Shown here piece after piece: positions 46,404 through 54,706 of a stretch of 64,000 nucleotides of DNA. The stretch comes from Phycisphaerae bacterium (GTDB taxonomy: Bacteria; Planctomycetota; Phycisphaerae; Sedimentisphaerales; Anaerobacaceae): assembly GCA_030608075.1 (NCBI GenBank), contig JAUWIU010000002.1:1-64000 (forward strand). Direction: 5' to 3'. A program made the translations under genes and the position numbers. The notes below the pieces were generated by a model. That model did not search any database and was not told the origin of the DNA. It worked only from the letters and a program-made list of their open reading frames with translations. Positions within the stretch are counted from its first letter, which is position 1. Each line of letters starts with the position of its first letter.

Positions 46404-47291
46404 ATGAGCGGCATCTCGGCGTCTGACATACCTATGATTGCAATAACCGCAGATTGTCTGCCGGAGGCCTGGGAAAAGGCCGTGCTGGCGGTGTGGGACA
46501 ACGGCCTTGAAATCAAGACCCAATACGACAAAGCGGACAGTCCACCAAGCAAAGATGCAACGGTTGTGGTTACCATTACCAATCCGTTAGCGGAACCGAG
46601 GATTCACAAGAATTTTCCGGGCGGCCCGGCCGAATTAGAGGCGTATCGTCAGGAAGTAATAAACGGTATCCACGACCACTGGATAAACCCTGCGGCGGGC
46701 AAGTGGACGTATACCTATCACCAGCGCCTGTTTGCGTATTGTCCGGTGCAGGATATACGCAGCGGCGCCAGTGCCGGGGGCTTCAGGAAAGTCGACCAGA
46801 TACAATACATTGTCGATACGCTCGCACAGGCCGGCCACAGCCGACGGGCACAGGCGATAACGTGGATGCCGACGGCAGACCCGGGCACGGACGACCCGCC
46901 CTGCCTCCAAAGAATATGGTGCCGGCTGGTAAGCGGCAAGGCAGGTGAGCTGTCACTGAATATGAACACACACTGGCGAAGCAGAGACCTGTACAAGGCG
47001 TGGTTTATGAATGTCTATGCGCTCGGCGACCTGCAGAGGATAATCGCCGAGCGGATTTCGCAAAGAATAGAAAAGCCGGTAACGGTTGGAAGATATGTCG
47101 ATATAAGCGATTCACTGCACATATACGGGCGCTACTTTGACGAGGTTGCCGGGGAGGTCGAGAAGATGCGGCGAAGCCCGTTCACAGAACGGGCGTGGGA
47201 GAGTACCCAACCGGCTTTTGAAATGATGACAGTCGAGGCCCAGGAGAACCTGGGCAAAGACCCTGACTGGTACGCAAAGGCAAAGGATTAA
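46404..47291 (+). CDS. Thymidylate synthase-like protein (archaeal-type)
   Basis: The product is 295 residues. The central block PPCLQRIWCRL carries the cysteine that attacks C6 of the pyrimidine ring. It is followed by NMNTHWRSRDLYKAWFMNVYAL, the nucleotide-binding segment, and VGRYVDISDSLHIYG near the end. This is the ThyA fold in the version common in archaea and scattered bacteria, which differs from E. coli ThyA. The reaction is probably methylation or hydroxymethylation of dUMP or dCMP, but the cofactor is not established. It sits 1.5 kb upstream of nrdR, so a role in deoxynucleotide supply fits the context. GGAG precedes the ATG. Confidence 0.82.
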   Translation: MSGISASDIPMIAITADCLPEAWEKAVLAVWDNGLEIKTQYDKADSPPSKDATVVVTITNPLAEPRIHKNFPGGPAELEAYRQEVINGIHDHWINPAAGKWTYTYHQRLFAYCPVQDIRSGASAGGFRKVDQIQYIVDTLAQAGHSRRAQAITWMPTADPGTDDPPCLQRIWCRLVSGKAGELSLNMNTHWRSRDLYKAWFMNVYALGDLQRIIAERISQRIEKPVTVGRYVDISDSLHIYGRYFDEVAGEVEKMRRSPFTERAWESTQPAFEMMTVEAQENLGKDPDWYAKAKD

Positions 47292-48152
47292 ATGATGGCT
47301 TTAATTGTTAACGGCGAAAAAATTACAGACTCAGCTATACAGCAGGAAGCTAAGCGCATGCGGCCTCGCCACGAAGGGGTTTTCAGCGATATGGATGGAA
47401 AAGAGCGAGAGGCTCAACTGCTTGACTGGTCAAAGGAGAATGTAATTGAGTCGGTTCTGCTTAGCCAGCACGCAAAGGAGTGCGGTCACCAAATACCGAA
47501 AGCTGAAGTTGAAGCGGCATTTGCAGAGGCAAAAAAGCGACACCGCCAACAGATGGGACAGCGTGAAGAACTTACCGCTGACCAGGAGGACAAAATAAAA
47601 CAGGCTATCGAGCTTGAGATGAAAGTTGAGCGGCTGTTGCGGGATGTGTGCAAGGATGTCCCCGTGCCTTCGGAGCAGGCCATATCACAGTTCTACGAGC
47701 AGAATAAAGAGCAGTTTACGGTTCCCGAACGAGTCAGAGCAGCTCATATCCTGGAACGTATCGACGGTTCGACTGACGAAGCTGAGGCACTGAACACGAT
47801 AAGAAAAGCGCAGGATGAATTGAAGGCCGGCGCGATTTTCGAAACGCTAATCACAAAGTATTCCGACTGCCTCGACAATGATGGTGACCTGGGTTATTTC
47901 GCGAGAGGCGAGATGGTTGAAGAATTTGAAGACGTGGTGTTTAATCTGGGCGTCGGAGAAGTTAGTGACATCTTGCGGACGCGGTTTGGTTTTCACATAG
48001 CCAAGGTATATGACAGAAAGCCGGCAGCACTGCGCAGCCTTGAGGAAGTACGGGGTGACATTGTCAGTCAGCTTGAAGAAGAACTGCGAGGCGAAGTCAT
48101 CGAGGGATTTGTGGACGGGTTAAAAGAAAAGGCGAAAATCGAGGAGATATGA
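47292..48152 (+). CDS. Parvulin-type peptidyl-prolyl isomerase without signal peptide
   Basis: The product is 286 residues. The N-terminal helical part resembles the SurA/PrsA chaperone domain. Residues about 145-240 form a parvulin rotamase domain: RAAHIL at its start, FETLITKYSDC, GDLGYFARGEMVEEFED, then LRTRFGFHIAKV. No signal peptide is visible, so unlike SurA or PrsA it appears cytoplasmic, unless the start is wrong. The ATG follows directly on the stop of the thymidylate synthase-like gene, so the two are translated together. The substrate is unknown. Confidence 0.85.
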   Translation: MMALIVNGEKITDSAIQQEAKRMRPRHEGVFSDMDGKEREAQLLDWSKENVIESVLLSQHAKECGHQIPKAEVEAAFAEAKKRHRQQMGQREELTADQEDKIKQAIELEMKVERLLRDVCKDVPVPSEQAISQFYEQNKEQFTVPERVRAAHILERIDGSTDEAEALNTIRKAQDELKAGAIFETLITKYSDCLDNDGDLGYFARGEMVEEFEDVVFNLGVGEVSDILRTRFGFHIAKVYDRKPAALRSLEEVRGDIVSQLEEELRGEVIEGFVDGLKEKAKIEEI

Positions 48153-48224
48153 GGCGGGCGCTTTTGATTTTATCGGGCAGTGACAAGAGCAGTAACAAAA
48201 AACGAGAAAAAGGGTCATCGCAAT

Positions 48225-48253
48225 TTGGCCTGTTGATATTTTTGTAGTATACT
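48225..48253 (+). promoter_or_regulatory. Promoter of the 48.3-kb ncRNA
   Basis: TTGGCC (48225-48230) and TATACT (48248-48253) with a 17-base spacer, giving an expected start near 48260. It is the only good promoter between the parvulin stop and the terminator at 48464, and no protein-coding frame lies between. Confidence 0.5.
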
Positions 48254-48259
48254 TTATTT

Positions 48260-48496
48260 GGTTGGGCAAACAAAGAAGGCTAAGCCAGCTTAACTTTAAT
48301 TTGTTATAGCGGGGCTGCCTAACGACAAAGGTCGCTGGCCCAACACAAGGAGTCCTGCCTTGGGGGGAAAAGATGTCACCAGGGCAGGAGAAAAACCTTC
48401 CTTGCATTGTGTGAGGGTTTTTAACATAGCTGTAGTGGGCCATATAAGTTTCTTTCCGAGTGGGGTCTCTGCGTCCAATACGCAGAGGCCTTTTTT
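48260..48496 (+). ncRNA. Structured non-coding RNA of unknown family
   Basis: A stretch of about 237 bases has its own promoter and a strong terminator but no credible open frame. Folding by eye: a small hairpin CGAC-AAAG-GTCG (48323-48334); an outer stem TGGCCCA (48336-48342) with TGGGCCA (48436-48442); a middle stem ACACAA (48343-48348) with TTGTGT (48407-48412); and an inner stem TCCTGCC (48353-48359) with GGCAGGA (48383-48389). All are perfect, nested, and leave a 23-base bulge on the 3' side. The long bulged rod recalls 6S RNA, but the bubble is on one strand only, so I do not assign it. It could also be a leader read through into nrdR. Confidence 0.6.
48464..48496 (+). terminator. Rho-independent terminator of the ncRNA
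   Basis: Arms GGTCTCTGCGT (48464-48474) and ACGCAGAGGCC (48480-48490) pair over 11 positions with one wobble, around a 5-base loop, followed at once by TTTTTT. It closes the transcript that begins near 48260 and separates it from the nrdR promoter. Confidence 0.9.
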
Positions 48497-48638
48497 AACG
48501 GGAAAATCGCGACAACAGGATTTGTGAATTTTTTTAAGGTTTTTCCGTTAGTGCATATCAAGCCGTGAATTACGAGCTTTGGTAAAAACATTTAACAAGC
48601 TGTCATCATGCCCACCGCAAAATTTTATAAAATTTTTG

Positions 48639-48690
48639 TTGACACACTACATATTGCGCTTATAATTTTCAGGCAGTCGAGATATGGTGT
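48639..48690 (+). promoter_or_regulatory. nrdR promoter overlapped by a pair of NrdR-box-like sites
   Basis: TTGACA (48639-48644) and TATAAT (48661-48666) are 16 bases apart, a near-perfect promoter. The spacer holds ACACTACATATTGCGC (48644-48659), matching 13 of 16 positions of the NrdR box ACACWATATATWGTGT. A second, weaker site, AGTCGAGATATGGTGT (48675-48690), matches about 11 of 16 and begins exactly 31 bases after the first, the three-turn spacing known for NrdR box pairs. Autoregulation of nrdR and the ATP-cone gene by NrdR is inferred. Confidence 0.6.
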
Positions 48691-48754
48691 AGTTTGGTTG
48701 GTGGCGGCGCCCCGTTCGGATGGGACGAGCGGCTGTTGAGGTGGGTAAAGGCTC

Positions 48755-49246
48755 GTGAGATGTCCCTTTTGCAAGGAAGACCGTGATAAGGTTATTGATT
48801 CGCGCTCAAGCGATGCGGGAAGAATAATCAGGCGTCGGCGTCAATGTCTGGCTTGCAAGAGGCGCTTTACCACGTATGAAAAAATAGGCGAAAGCTTTAA
48901 GCTGTCCGTGGTAAAGAAGGATAACTCTCGTGTCCCCTACGACAGGGACAAGATAACTGCTGGCTTACAAAAGGCTTGTTACAAGAGGCCGGTCTCGACC
49001 GAGCAGATTCAGCAGACTGCCGACAGGATTGAGGAAGACATATTCAGAAATTTTGACAAGGAAGTTTCATCGACGTTCATAGGTGAAAGCGCGATGAGGT
49101 ACCTGCGGGTGGTTGACAAGGTTGCGTATATTCGGTTTGCAAGTGTTTACCGTGACTTCGAGGACGCCGGTGAATTGATTGAAGAGGTCAGCCAGGCTAT
49201 TGAGTCGACCGAGCCGGCTGGCCAGTCGAAGCTTTTTGACCAGTGA
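48755..49246 (+). CDS. nrdR: Transcriptional repressor NrdR
   Basis: It represses ribonucleotide reductase genes, sensing dATP/ATP. The product is 163 residues. The zinc ribbon has MRCPFC at the start and QCLACKRRFTTYE. An ATP-cone domain follows (VVKKDNSRVPYDRDKI to VAYIRFASVYRDF). The start is GTG at 48755, giving the canonical MRCPFC; GAGGTGGGTAAAGG lies just upstream. A tail of about 20 residues (SIESTEPAGQSKLF-like) is variable. No reductase gene is in the window, but a second ATP-cone protein follows 83 bases later. Confidence 0.95.
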   Translation: MRCPFCKEDRDKVIDSRSSDAGRIIRRRRQCLACKRRFTTYEKIGESFKLSVVKKDNSRVPYDRDKITAGLQKACYKRPVSTEQIQQTADRIEEDIFRNFDKEVSSTFIGESAMRYLRVVDKVAYIRFASVYRDFEDAGELIEEVSQAIESTEPAGQSKLFDQ

Positions 49247-49329
49247 CAGATAAAATGTATTTGTAAGTTACCGAAGCACAAATCAGGCAGTTGATAACTT
49301 TGCCTTGAGATGAGAGGGGAGTTGAAAGG

Positions 49330-49905
49330 ATGCAACTGAAAGTCGTTAAGGCGGACGGAAGTGAGGAAGAATACCTGCACACGAAAGTTGTAGGCACTGT
49401 CAGCAATGCTCTTGGTGGGATTGGGGCGTCAGATATAACCACTGCCGAGCATCTCACGGAAGTAGTAACTTACTTTCTCTATCACGAGAGGACTGCGGGT
49501 CTGGTCACCAGCGGCGAGATATTTTCGATAGTTCAAGCGGTTTTGACGGCTGCCGGCTATGAAGAAGCCGCATCGGTGCTGAGCGACTATCATTACCGGC
49601 GTAAGCTCAAGCGTTGTCGGACAGAGGTTATTTCGGTTGATGTTCAGGAGCTCGCGGACGCTGAGATGCTGTGCAAAGATGCCGAATCGCCCGGCAGGAC
49701 GCGCTGGGACAAGTCCAGAATAGTAAAAGACCTTGTGAGCAAATATGATGTCGGCCATCAGACGGCGCGGGCGATAGCGTCAATGGTCGAGGAGAAGATA
49801 TTCGACATAGGGCTCAGGCAGGTGCCGGCCAGTTTGGTAAAGCAATTGGTTCTTGGCGATGCCGCCGCGGTACTGCGCGCCGAACGACAATTGCAGACCG
49901 TCTGA
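49330..49905 (+). CDS. Stand-alone ATP-cone domain protein
   Basis: The product is 191 residues. The first about 90 residues form an ATP-cone: QLKVVKADGSEEEYLHTKV at the start and a closing helix with AASVLSDYHYRRKLKR. ATP-cones are the allosteric ATP/dATP sites of ribonucleotide reductases and of NrdR. The second half (about 110-190) has two helices around DKSRIVKDLVSKYDVGHQTARAIASMVEEKI, a second ATP-cone-like pattern that is decayed or shortened. No catalytic reductase residues follow. Immediately downstream of nrdR, it may act as an allosteric co-factor of the repressor; this is inference. Confidence 0.85.
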   Translation: MQLKVVKADGSEEEYLHTKVVGTVSNALGGIGASDITTAEHLTEVVTYFLYHERTAGLVTSGEIFSIVQAVLTAAGYEEAASVLSDYHYRRKLKRCRTEVISVDVQELADAEMLCKDAESPGRTRWDKSRIVKDLVSKYDVGHQTARAIASMVEEKIFDIGLRQVPASLVKQLVLGDAAAVLRAERQLQTV

Positions 49906-50008
49906 CCCAAAGAAACAATATCGTCGCCGATTGAGCGGCGGCGGCTCCGTATTTTGTTGTAACCGTTCATGGTGACATGTTATTTAATTAAACTTGAAAG
50001 GATAAGAA

Positions 50009-51645
50009 ATGAGTTGTCGCAGGTTTGTGAAATGCCGGGCCGGAGTCAAAGACGTCAAAAAAGCAACTGCCTCTTCAATAGCTGTGATGCTGCTAAGTGG
50101 GGTGGTGCTCTGTTATGGCAGCATTGCCGAAGCTGAGACCGGTGGGGTCAACAGACTAATCGTTTACGCCGACCAGGGCACCGAAACCATCAACAGGAAC
50201 ATTTACGGCCACTTTTCCGAGCACCTGGGCCACTGCATATACGGCGGATTCTGGGTCGGCGAGGACAGCCCCATCCCGAACACTCGCGGCATTCGCAATG
50301 ATGTCGTCGAGGCGCTGAGACGAATCAAGATACCCGTGCTTCGCTGGCCCGGCGGCTGCTTCGCGGACGAGTACCACTGGAAAGACGGAATAGGCCCTCG
50401 CGACCGGCGCCCCACGATGGTCAACACACACTGGGGCCAGGTTACCGAAAACAATCACTTCGGCACGCACGAGTTCTTTGACCTGTGTGAGCAGCTTGGC
50501 TGTGAGCCGTACATTGCGGGCAACCTCGGCAGCGGAACCGTCCAGGAAATGCAGCAGTGGATTGAGTATATCACCTTCGCCGGCAAAAGCCCTATGGCCG
50601 ACTTTCGCCGAAAAAATGGACGAGAAAAACCCTGGCCGCTCAAATACTTCGGCGTCGGCAACGAAAACTGGGGCTGCGGCGGGCGGATGAGCCCGCAGTA
50701 TTATGCCGACCTTTTCCGCAGGTACAGAACCTACATTCGCAACTTCGGCGACAACCGGATTACGTTATCGCCTGCGGAGCCAACAGCAGGAACTATCATT
50801 GGACAGAGGTTTTGATGCGCGAGTCAAAGGAACCGGTCGAGGGCGGCAGAAGCCTCAGTACCAACGGCCTGAGCCTGCATTACTACTGCGGCTCGGGCGC
50901 CAAAAGCCGTTCCGCCACGCAGTTTGGCGAAGAGGACTGGTTCCACCAGCTCAAAAAGGGCCTGTTTATGGATGAGCTTATTACTAAACACGAAGCCATA
51001 ATGGACAAGTACGACCCTGGAAACGGTATCGGCCTGATGGTGGACGAATGGGGCACGTGGCACGCGGTTGAGCCGGGGACAAACCGCAGATTCCTCTACC
51101 AGCAGAACTCGCTGCGGGATGGCCTTGTGGCGGCGGTCACGCTCAATACCTTCAACCACCCCTGCCGGCGCGTGAAGATGGCTAATATCGCCCAGACGAT
51201 TAACGTGCTGCAGGCGATGCTCCTCACCAGCGGCGAAAAGATGGTCCTGACGCCGAGCTATCACGTTTTCGAGATGTACAAGGTTCATCATGACGCCACG
51301 CTGCTGCCGACCAGACTGCTGTGCAATGATTATCGCTTCGGCGACGCGAAGATTCCGGCACTGAACGTGTCGGCTTCATTAGATAAGGCCGGCAGGATTC
51401 ACATTTCCATTTGCAATCTTGACCCGAGCAATTCCGCCCGTCTCGTCTGCGAGGTTCTCGGCGCCGGGGTAAAGAAAGTTACCGGCCGGGTACTGACCGC
51501 CGACGCTATAAACGCCCACAATACGTTCGACAATCCAGAGACGGTCAAGCCTGCAAAGTTTAATGCGGTTACGGCCGATGGTAATACCTTAACAGCCACA
51601 CTGCCGCCAAAATCCGTAGTGGTCCTGGAAATTCAGCAGCGTTAA
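50009..51645 (+). pseudogene. Secreted GH51 alpha-L-arabinofuranosidase, interrupted by a one-base frameshift
   Basis: The enzyme removes arabinose side chains from plant polysaccharides. A signal peptide ([17 protein letters not shown]) leads the first frame, which has [22 protein letters not shown] and the acid/base motif [11 protein letters not shown], and runs to 50815. The second frame, from 50767, reads [20 protein letters not shown] and continues with GLSLHYYC and the nucleophile motif LMVDEWGTWH to 51645. Together they give about 545 residues of full-length enzyme with both catalytic glutamates, so one base is missing near 50765-50766. Either this is a real frameshift mutation or a sequence error. 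No slippery heptamer is visible. AAAGGATAAGAA precedes the ATG. Confidence 0.88.
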
Positions 51646-51654
51646 TTCCATACG

Positions 51655-51690
51655 GAAAAAAGGGCGCCTCCACGCGGGGAGGTGCCCTCA
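51655..51690 (-). terminator. Terminator of the PEP-CTERM gene (convergent with GH51)
   Basis: On the minus strand, arms AGGGCACCTCC and GGAGGCGCCCT (one mismatch) enclose a six-base loop and are followed by TTTTTT (51660-51655). The plus-strand side has only a weak U-run after the hairpin, so it works best for the minus-strand PEP-CTERM gene, perhaps in both directions. Confidence 0.8.
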
Positions 51691-51752
51691 TGTTTTATCA
51701 ACTTCCAAATCGCAGCATTTAACTATTCGAGCGTTTTGGAAACGTTCGACAA

Positions 51753-52412
51753 TTATCTGCGGCGCCTGCGCATCAGAACGAGGCTGCCCATACCGAGCAG
51801 AGCGATTGTCGCCGGCTCAGGCGTTAAAACGAAGCCGTTCAACATTGTCTTATATTCGCCGGTGCTGCCTATTGTTGACCCTGCGATGACGTCGAAGTAC
51901 CCGGTCCCGCCGGAAATGGTAAAGTCGAACTCCTTCGATGCGGCCGTACCGAGAGCTTTGTTATAGCTGGTCGGGAATTCGTCAGCCACCTGTGTAGTGT
52001 TGCTAAAGATGTCGACATACTGCTGGTTGTTTAAGATCCAATTGTGGTAGGTCTTCATCGTGTACGTGCCGTCATTAAGCCCGGTTACGGTTACTCGGAG
52101 CTTGTTGCCGGCCCCGTTGGTATCCGAGAACGCGGCCTCATAGGTCACGTTGTCGCCGCTTCCGGTACGGACGCAAAGCACGTCCCCGCTCATAGCGAAC
52201 GTGATACCGGAGACAATCAGAGCGGTAGCGCTTCCGCCATCGTCTGTGGGCAGACCCGTGTTCCACTTTTCCCAAGCAGGCAGACTCGGTTGGCCGGAGG
52301 TTGCCTGGACGTCGATTTTCAGTCCTCCAACCGGCAGCGATACGGCACTAGCGCTGCTTGCCAGACCTACTGCAATAATACAAATCGCAGCTAAAAATTT
52401 TCTAAACTGCAT
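51753..52412 (-). CDS. PEP-CTERM sorted extracellular protein
   Basis: The product is 219 residues. A signal peptide (FLAAICIIAVGLASSASA) is followed by a beta-rich domain of about 165 residues (GGLKIDVQATSG, VTVTGLNDGTYTMKTYHNW, TISGGTGYFDVIAGS) that resembles galactose-binding or malectin-like folds. The tail PEPATIALLGMGSLVLMRRRRR is a textbook PEP-CTERM anchor, cut and handled by an exosortase encoded elsewhere. AAGGAGGG six bases upstream sets ATG 52412. It is preceded by a roughly 400-base structured leader and followed by its own terminator. Confidence 0.93.
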   Translation of the reverse strand: MQFRKFLAAICIIAVGLASSASAVSLPVGGLKIDVQATSGQPSLPAWEKWNTGLPTDDGGSATALIVSGITFAMSGDVLCVRTGSGDNVTYEAAFSDTNGAGNKLRVTVTGLNDGTYTMKTYHNWILNNQQYVDIFSNTTQVADEFPTSYNKALGTAASKEFDFTISGGTGYFDVIAGSTIGSTGEYKTMLNGFVLTPEPATIALLGMGSLVLMRRRRR

Positions 52413-52814
52413 TTTGCCCTCCTTTTCATTAACCGAACTTAACAAAATTTACTTTCTACATAACATAAACAACCGTTTTCCGCTTCCAGCCTACGAGCTG
52501 AAAGCGCCGTAACCACTTCATCGCTTTCAGTACGCCTTACTCGCGGGCCGCCCTTTTTCACACCTCCTTTCCGGGCTTTGCAAGAAGGCCTGTTCTTTCT
52601 TATTTACACACGGTAAAGCCCGCCTGGGTTTAACATTCGGCCTTCAAATTCACCACACGCTCAGGCTGCTTTTAAGGTTTTCAATACAAAGAGGAAACTA
52701 TCGAAATGGCCTCACCAAAAACAAAGAGCCACCGCTATCCTCTCAACTTCTTCAGGCTCTTTCCTTTAGGCTCGGCAAGAAATGCTAATTACCCATTGCC
52801 GAACTACATCTTAC
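52413..52814 (-). promoter_or_regulatory. Long structured 5' leader of the PEP-CTERM gene
   Basis: Between the promoter at 52821-52849 and the start codon lie about 400 bases with no gene. Two clear stem-loops occur: CTGAAAGCG (52498-52506) with CGCTTTCAG (52522-52530), a 9-bp stem with a 15-base loop, and CGGGCTTT (52572-52579) with AAAGCCCG (52615-52622), enclosing a smaller AAGAA/TTCTT hairpin. A GGAAAGGAGG sequence follows the second stem on the minus strand, but no start codon is positioned to use it. A short frame, MLNPGGLYRV, overlaps the second stem. The leader may be a riboswitch or an sRNA target. Confidence 0.5.
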
Positions 52815-52820
52815 TATCTT

Positions 52821-52849
52821 ATTGTGATAGCCCTTCTGCGTTTTGTCAA
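52821..52849 (-). promoter_or_regulatory. Promoter of the PEP-CTERM gene
   Basis: On the minus strand TTGACA (52849-52844) and CACAAT (52826-52821) are separated by 17 bases, predicting a start near 52814. The -35 box is perfect and the -10 box matches four of six. A palindrome TGGACA-TTT-TGTCCA lies further upstream at 53006-53020, just past the sensor-kinase stop. The remaining bases to 53066 show nothing else. Confidence 0.55.
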
Positions 52850-53066
52850 CAAAAAACTCGCAGGAAAAACGCATAATCGTCGACTTTTCACACCTGTCAA
52901 CCATAACTGCTTTATTATCAGCATGTTGCGTTCGAGTCCACCCGGCGAAAAAAATCGCGTTTTTTTGAAAAATTCGTAACCGTTCACGGGTTAATATGCT
53001 GAATTTGGACATTTTGTCCACCATAGGCGGATTGCGAGCGAGGTGCCGGCAATCTCTAAAGCCGGG

Positions 53067-54692
53067 TTAATTCGTGCTGTTGTGTTGGCCGTTTTTTGTG
53101 AGCGTGACGGGTATATCCAGCCAGAAGGTTGAGCCTTTTCCGGGCTCGCTTTCCATTCCGATAGAGCCTGCGAGCATAGCGGCCAGCTCTCGGCTGATTG
53201 TCAGGCCGAGTCCGCTGCCGGTTGATTGACGCGTTATGGAGCCGTCGACCTGTCGGAATTTCTCGAATATCTTTTCTTTGTCGGCCTGCCCGATGCCGCA
53301 GCCGGTGTCGGAAACCGCGATGCGAACGTGCCTGTCGTCGGTCATAGTCGCTCGAATCTCAATCCTGCCGCGCTTGGGCGTAAACTTCACCGCGTTACTG
53401 AGAAAGTTGTAGAGTATCTGCTGAACCTTGCCGGCGTCGGTCATAAGCTGCGGTATATCTTCATCGGCCGCCAGTCTGACTTTGATTTTCTTGTTTTTTG
53501 TCAACTCCGAGAAGTGCCCCACCAGGGTTTTGCAAAGCTCCGGCACTGAGGTCTTTTCGATGTGCAGCTCCATCTTGCCGGCCTCGGTCTTCGCCAGGTC
53601 GAGCAGGTCGTTTATCATATTCAAGAGTCTTTTTCCGCTGGTGATAATGTTCTCAGCGTATCTCTGTCCCTTTTCCTTTTTGATGTCGGGCTTTTCCCGC
53701 AGGACCTCGGCAAAGCCGAGAATGGCGTTGAGCGGCGTTCTGAACTCGTGCGAGATATTGGCTAAGAATTCACCCTTGATTTTGTTGGCTTTGAACAGTT
53801 CGATATTTCGTTCGGAAAGCTCTGCGATTTTGTTGTCGAGCTGGATATTTGCCTGCCGCAGTTTTTCCTGAGCCGCCTGCAGGGCATCGAGCATATGATT
53901 AAAGGCCTTTGCGAGCTTTTCGTACTCGTCACGTGTCCTTATTGAGCTTCTGATATCGAGATTGCCCTCGGCGACGTTGTTTGCAAGTGCCCTTAGCTGC
54001 CGGATAGGCCGAAGGATTACACGCTGCGTTATCATATAGAATGCAACGATTGCGCCGGCGCCGGCGATTAGACCGGCAACGATTATCCAGACCAGATTCA
54101 TAAAGAGGGTTCTGCTTATCTCCGCTGCCGGCCGGTAAATAACCGCCGCCCCTACCGACTCGTTGGGCGTGAACGCCTGCGCCGAACCCGCCGGATTATG
54201 GCAGTTTATACAACTTTCAGCGGCCCTGAAGATTCGCACGTAATTGCTGTGCAGGACGCCGTCTTCCTTCGTCCAGAAGATGTCATCGTTCCTGCCGGTC
54301 TCGGCTTTGAGCGATTCGACCATCTCTCTCTGCTCGGCTGACAACTGCTGCAGTTGTTTTTGGTTTTCGTCTGTGAAGCGAATCCAGCGTATCTGCAGGT
54401 CGTTTGCGTCCATCACCAGGCCGGTATTTCCCAGCATCGCCAGTGTCGATTCGCCCGGTCGTTTTAGCTGGAAGTGCTGAGCGAGCAGCGTCTCGGATTC
54501 TGTCCGCCCGATATCGAGTGAGTTCTTTTCCGTAAGCCGGTGCATCCAGATATAGGGCAGAAGAAGCGCAAGGGCAAGTACGAGCAGTACCGCCGCCCCG
54601 AACGCGATTCTGCACTTTTCCGCCAATGAAAGAGGTGACAGATGGAGAAACACCAAAAGCCTGTGATAAATTTGATGTATCTGTCTTCGCAT
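53067..54692 (-). CDS. Membrane sensor histidine kinase with c-type heme-binding sensor domain
   Basis: The product is 541 residues. A first membrane span (about 28-50) is followed by a periplasmic Tll0287-like sensor domain that contains ESCINCHNPAG, a CxxCH motif for covalent heme (about residue 160). A second span (about 197-220) leads to a HAMP linker and a short coiled coil. The kinase core has the phosphorylated histidine in ISHEFRTPLNAILGF, with N, G1 and G2 boxes: NFLSNAVKFT, DTGCGIG, STGSGLGL. It should report redox state or gas binding outside the cell to a response regulator, but none is adjacent. It follows mscS by 14 bases, so they are probably co-transcribed. Confidence 0.9.
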   Translation of the reverse strand: MRRQIHQIYHRLLVFLHLSPLSLAEKCRIAFGAAVLLVLALALLLPYIWMHRLTEKNSLDIGRTESETLLAQHFQLKRPGESTLAMLGNTGLVMDANDLQIRWIRFTDENQKQLQQLSAEQREMVESLKAETGRNDDIFWTKEDGVLHSNYVRIFRAAESCINCHNPAGSAQAFTPNESVGAAVIYRPAAEISRTLFMNLVWIIVAGLIAGAGAIVAFYMITQRVILRPIRQLRALANNVAEGNLDIRSSIRTRDEYEKLAKAFNHMLDALQAAQEKLRQANIQLDNKIAELSERNIELFKANKIKGEFLANISHEFRTPLNAILGFAEVLREKPDIKKEKGQRYAENIITSGKRLLNMINDLLDLAKTEAGKMELHIEKTSVPELCKTLVGHFSELTKNKKIKVRLAADEDIPQLMTDAGKVQQILYNFLSNAVKFTPKRGRIEIRATMTDDRHVRIAVSDTGCGIGQADKEKIFEKFRQVDGSITRQSTGSGLGLTISRELAAMLAGSIGMESEPGKGSTFWLDIPVTLTKNGQHNSTN

Positions 54693-54706
54693 AAAATCAG
54701 CTTCAG

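Noticed and set aside
48260-48496. Assignment as 6S RNA or signal recognition particle RNA
   Set aside because: The central bubble is on one strand only, and the SRP consensus GGAAGGAAGCAGC-like block is absent, so the family is left open.
50760-50775. Programmed ribosomal frameshift in the GH51 gene
   Set aside because: No slippery heptamer or downstream structure is visible. A simple one-base deletion or sequencing error explains the data.
52440-52700. Cyclic-di-GMP (GEMM) riboswitch in the PEP-CTERM leader
   Set aside because: The conserved GEMM core sequences could not be found on the transcribed strand.
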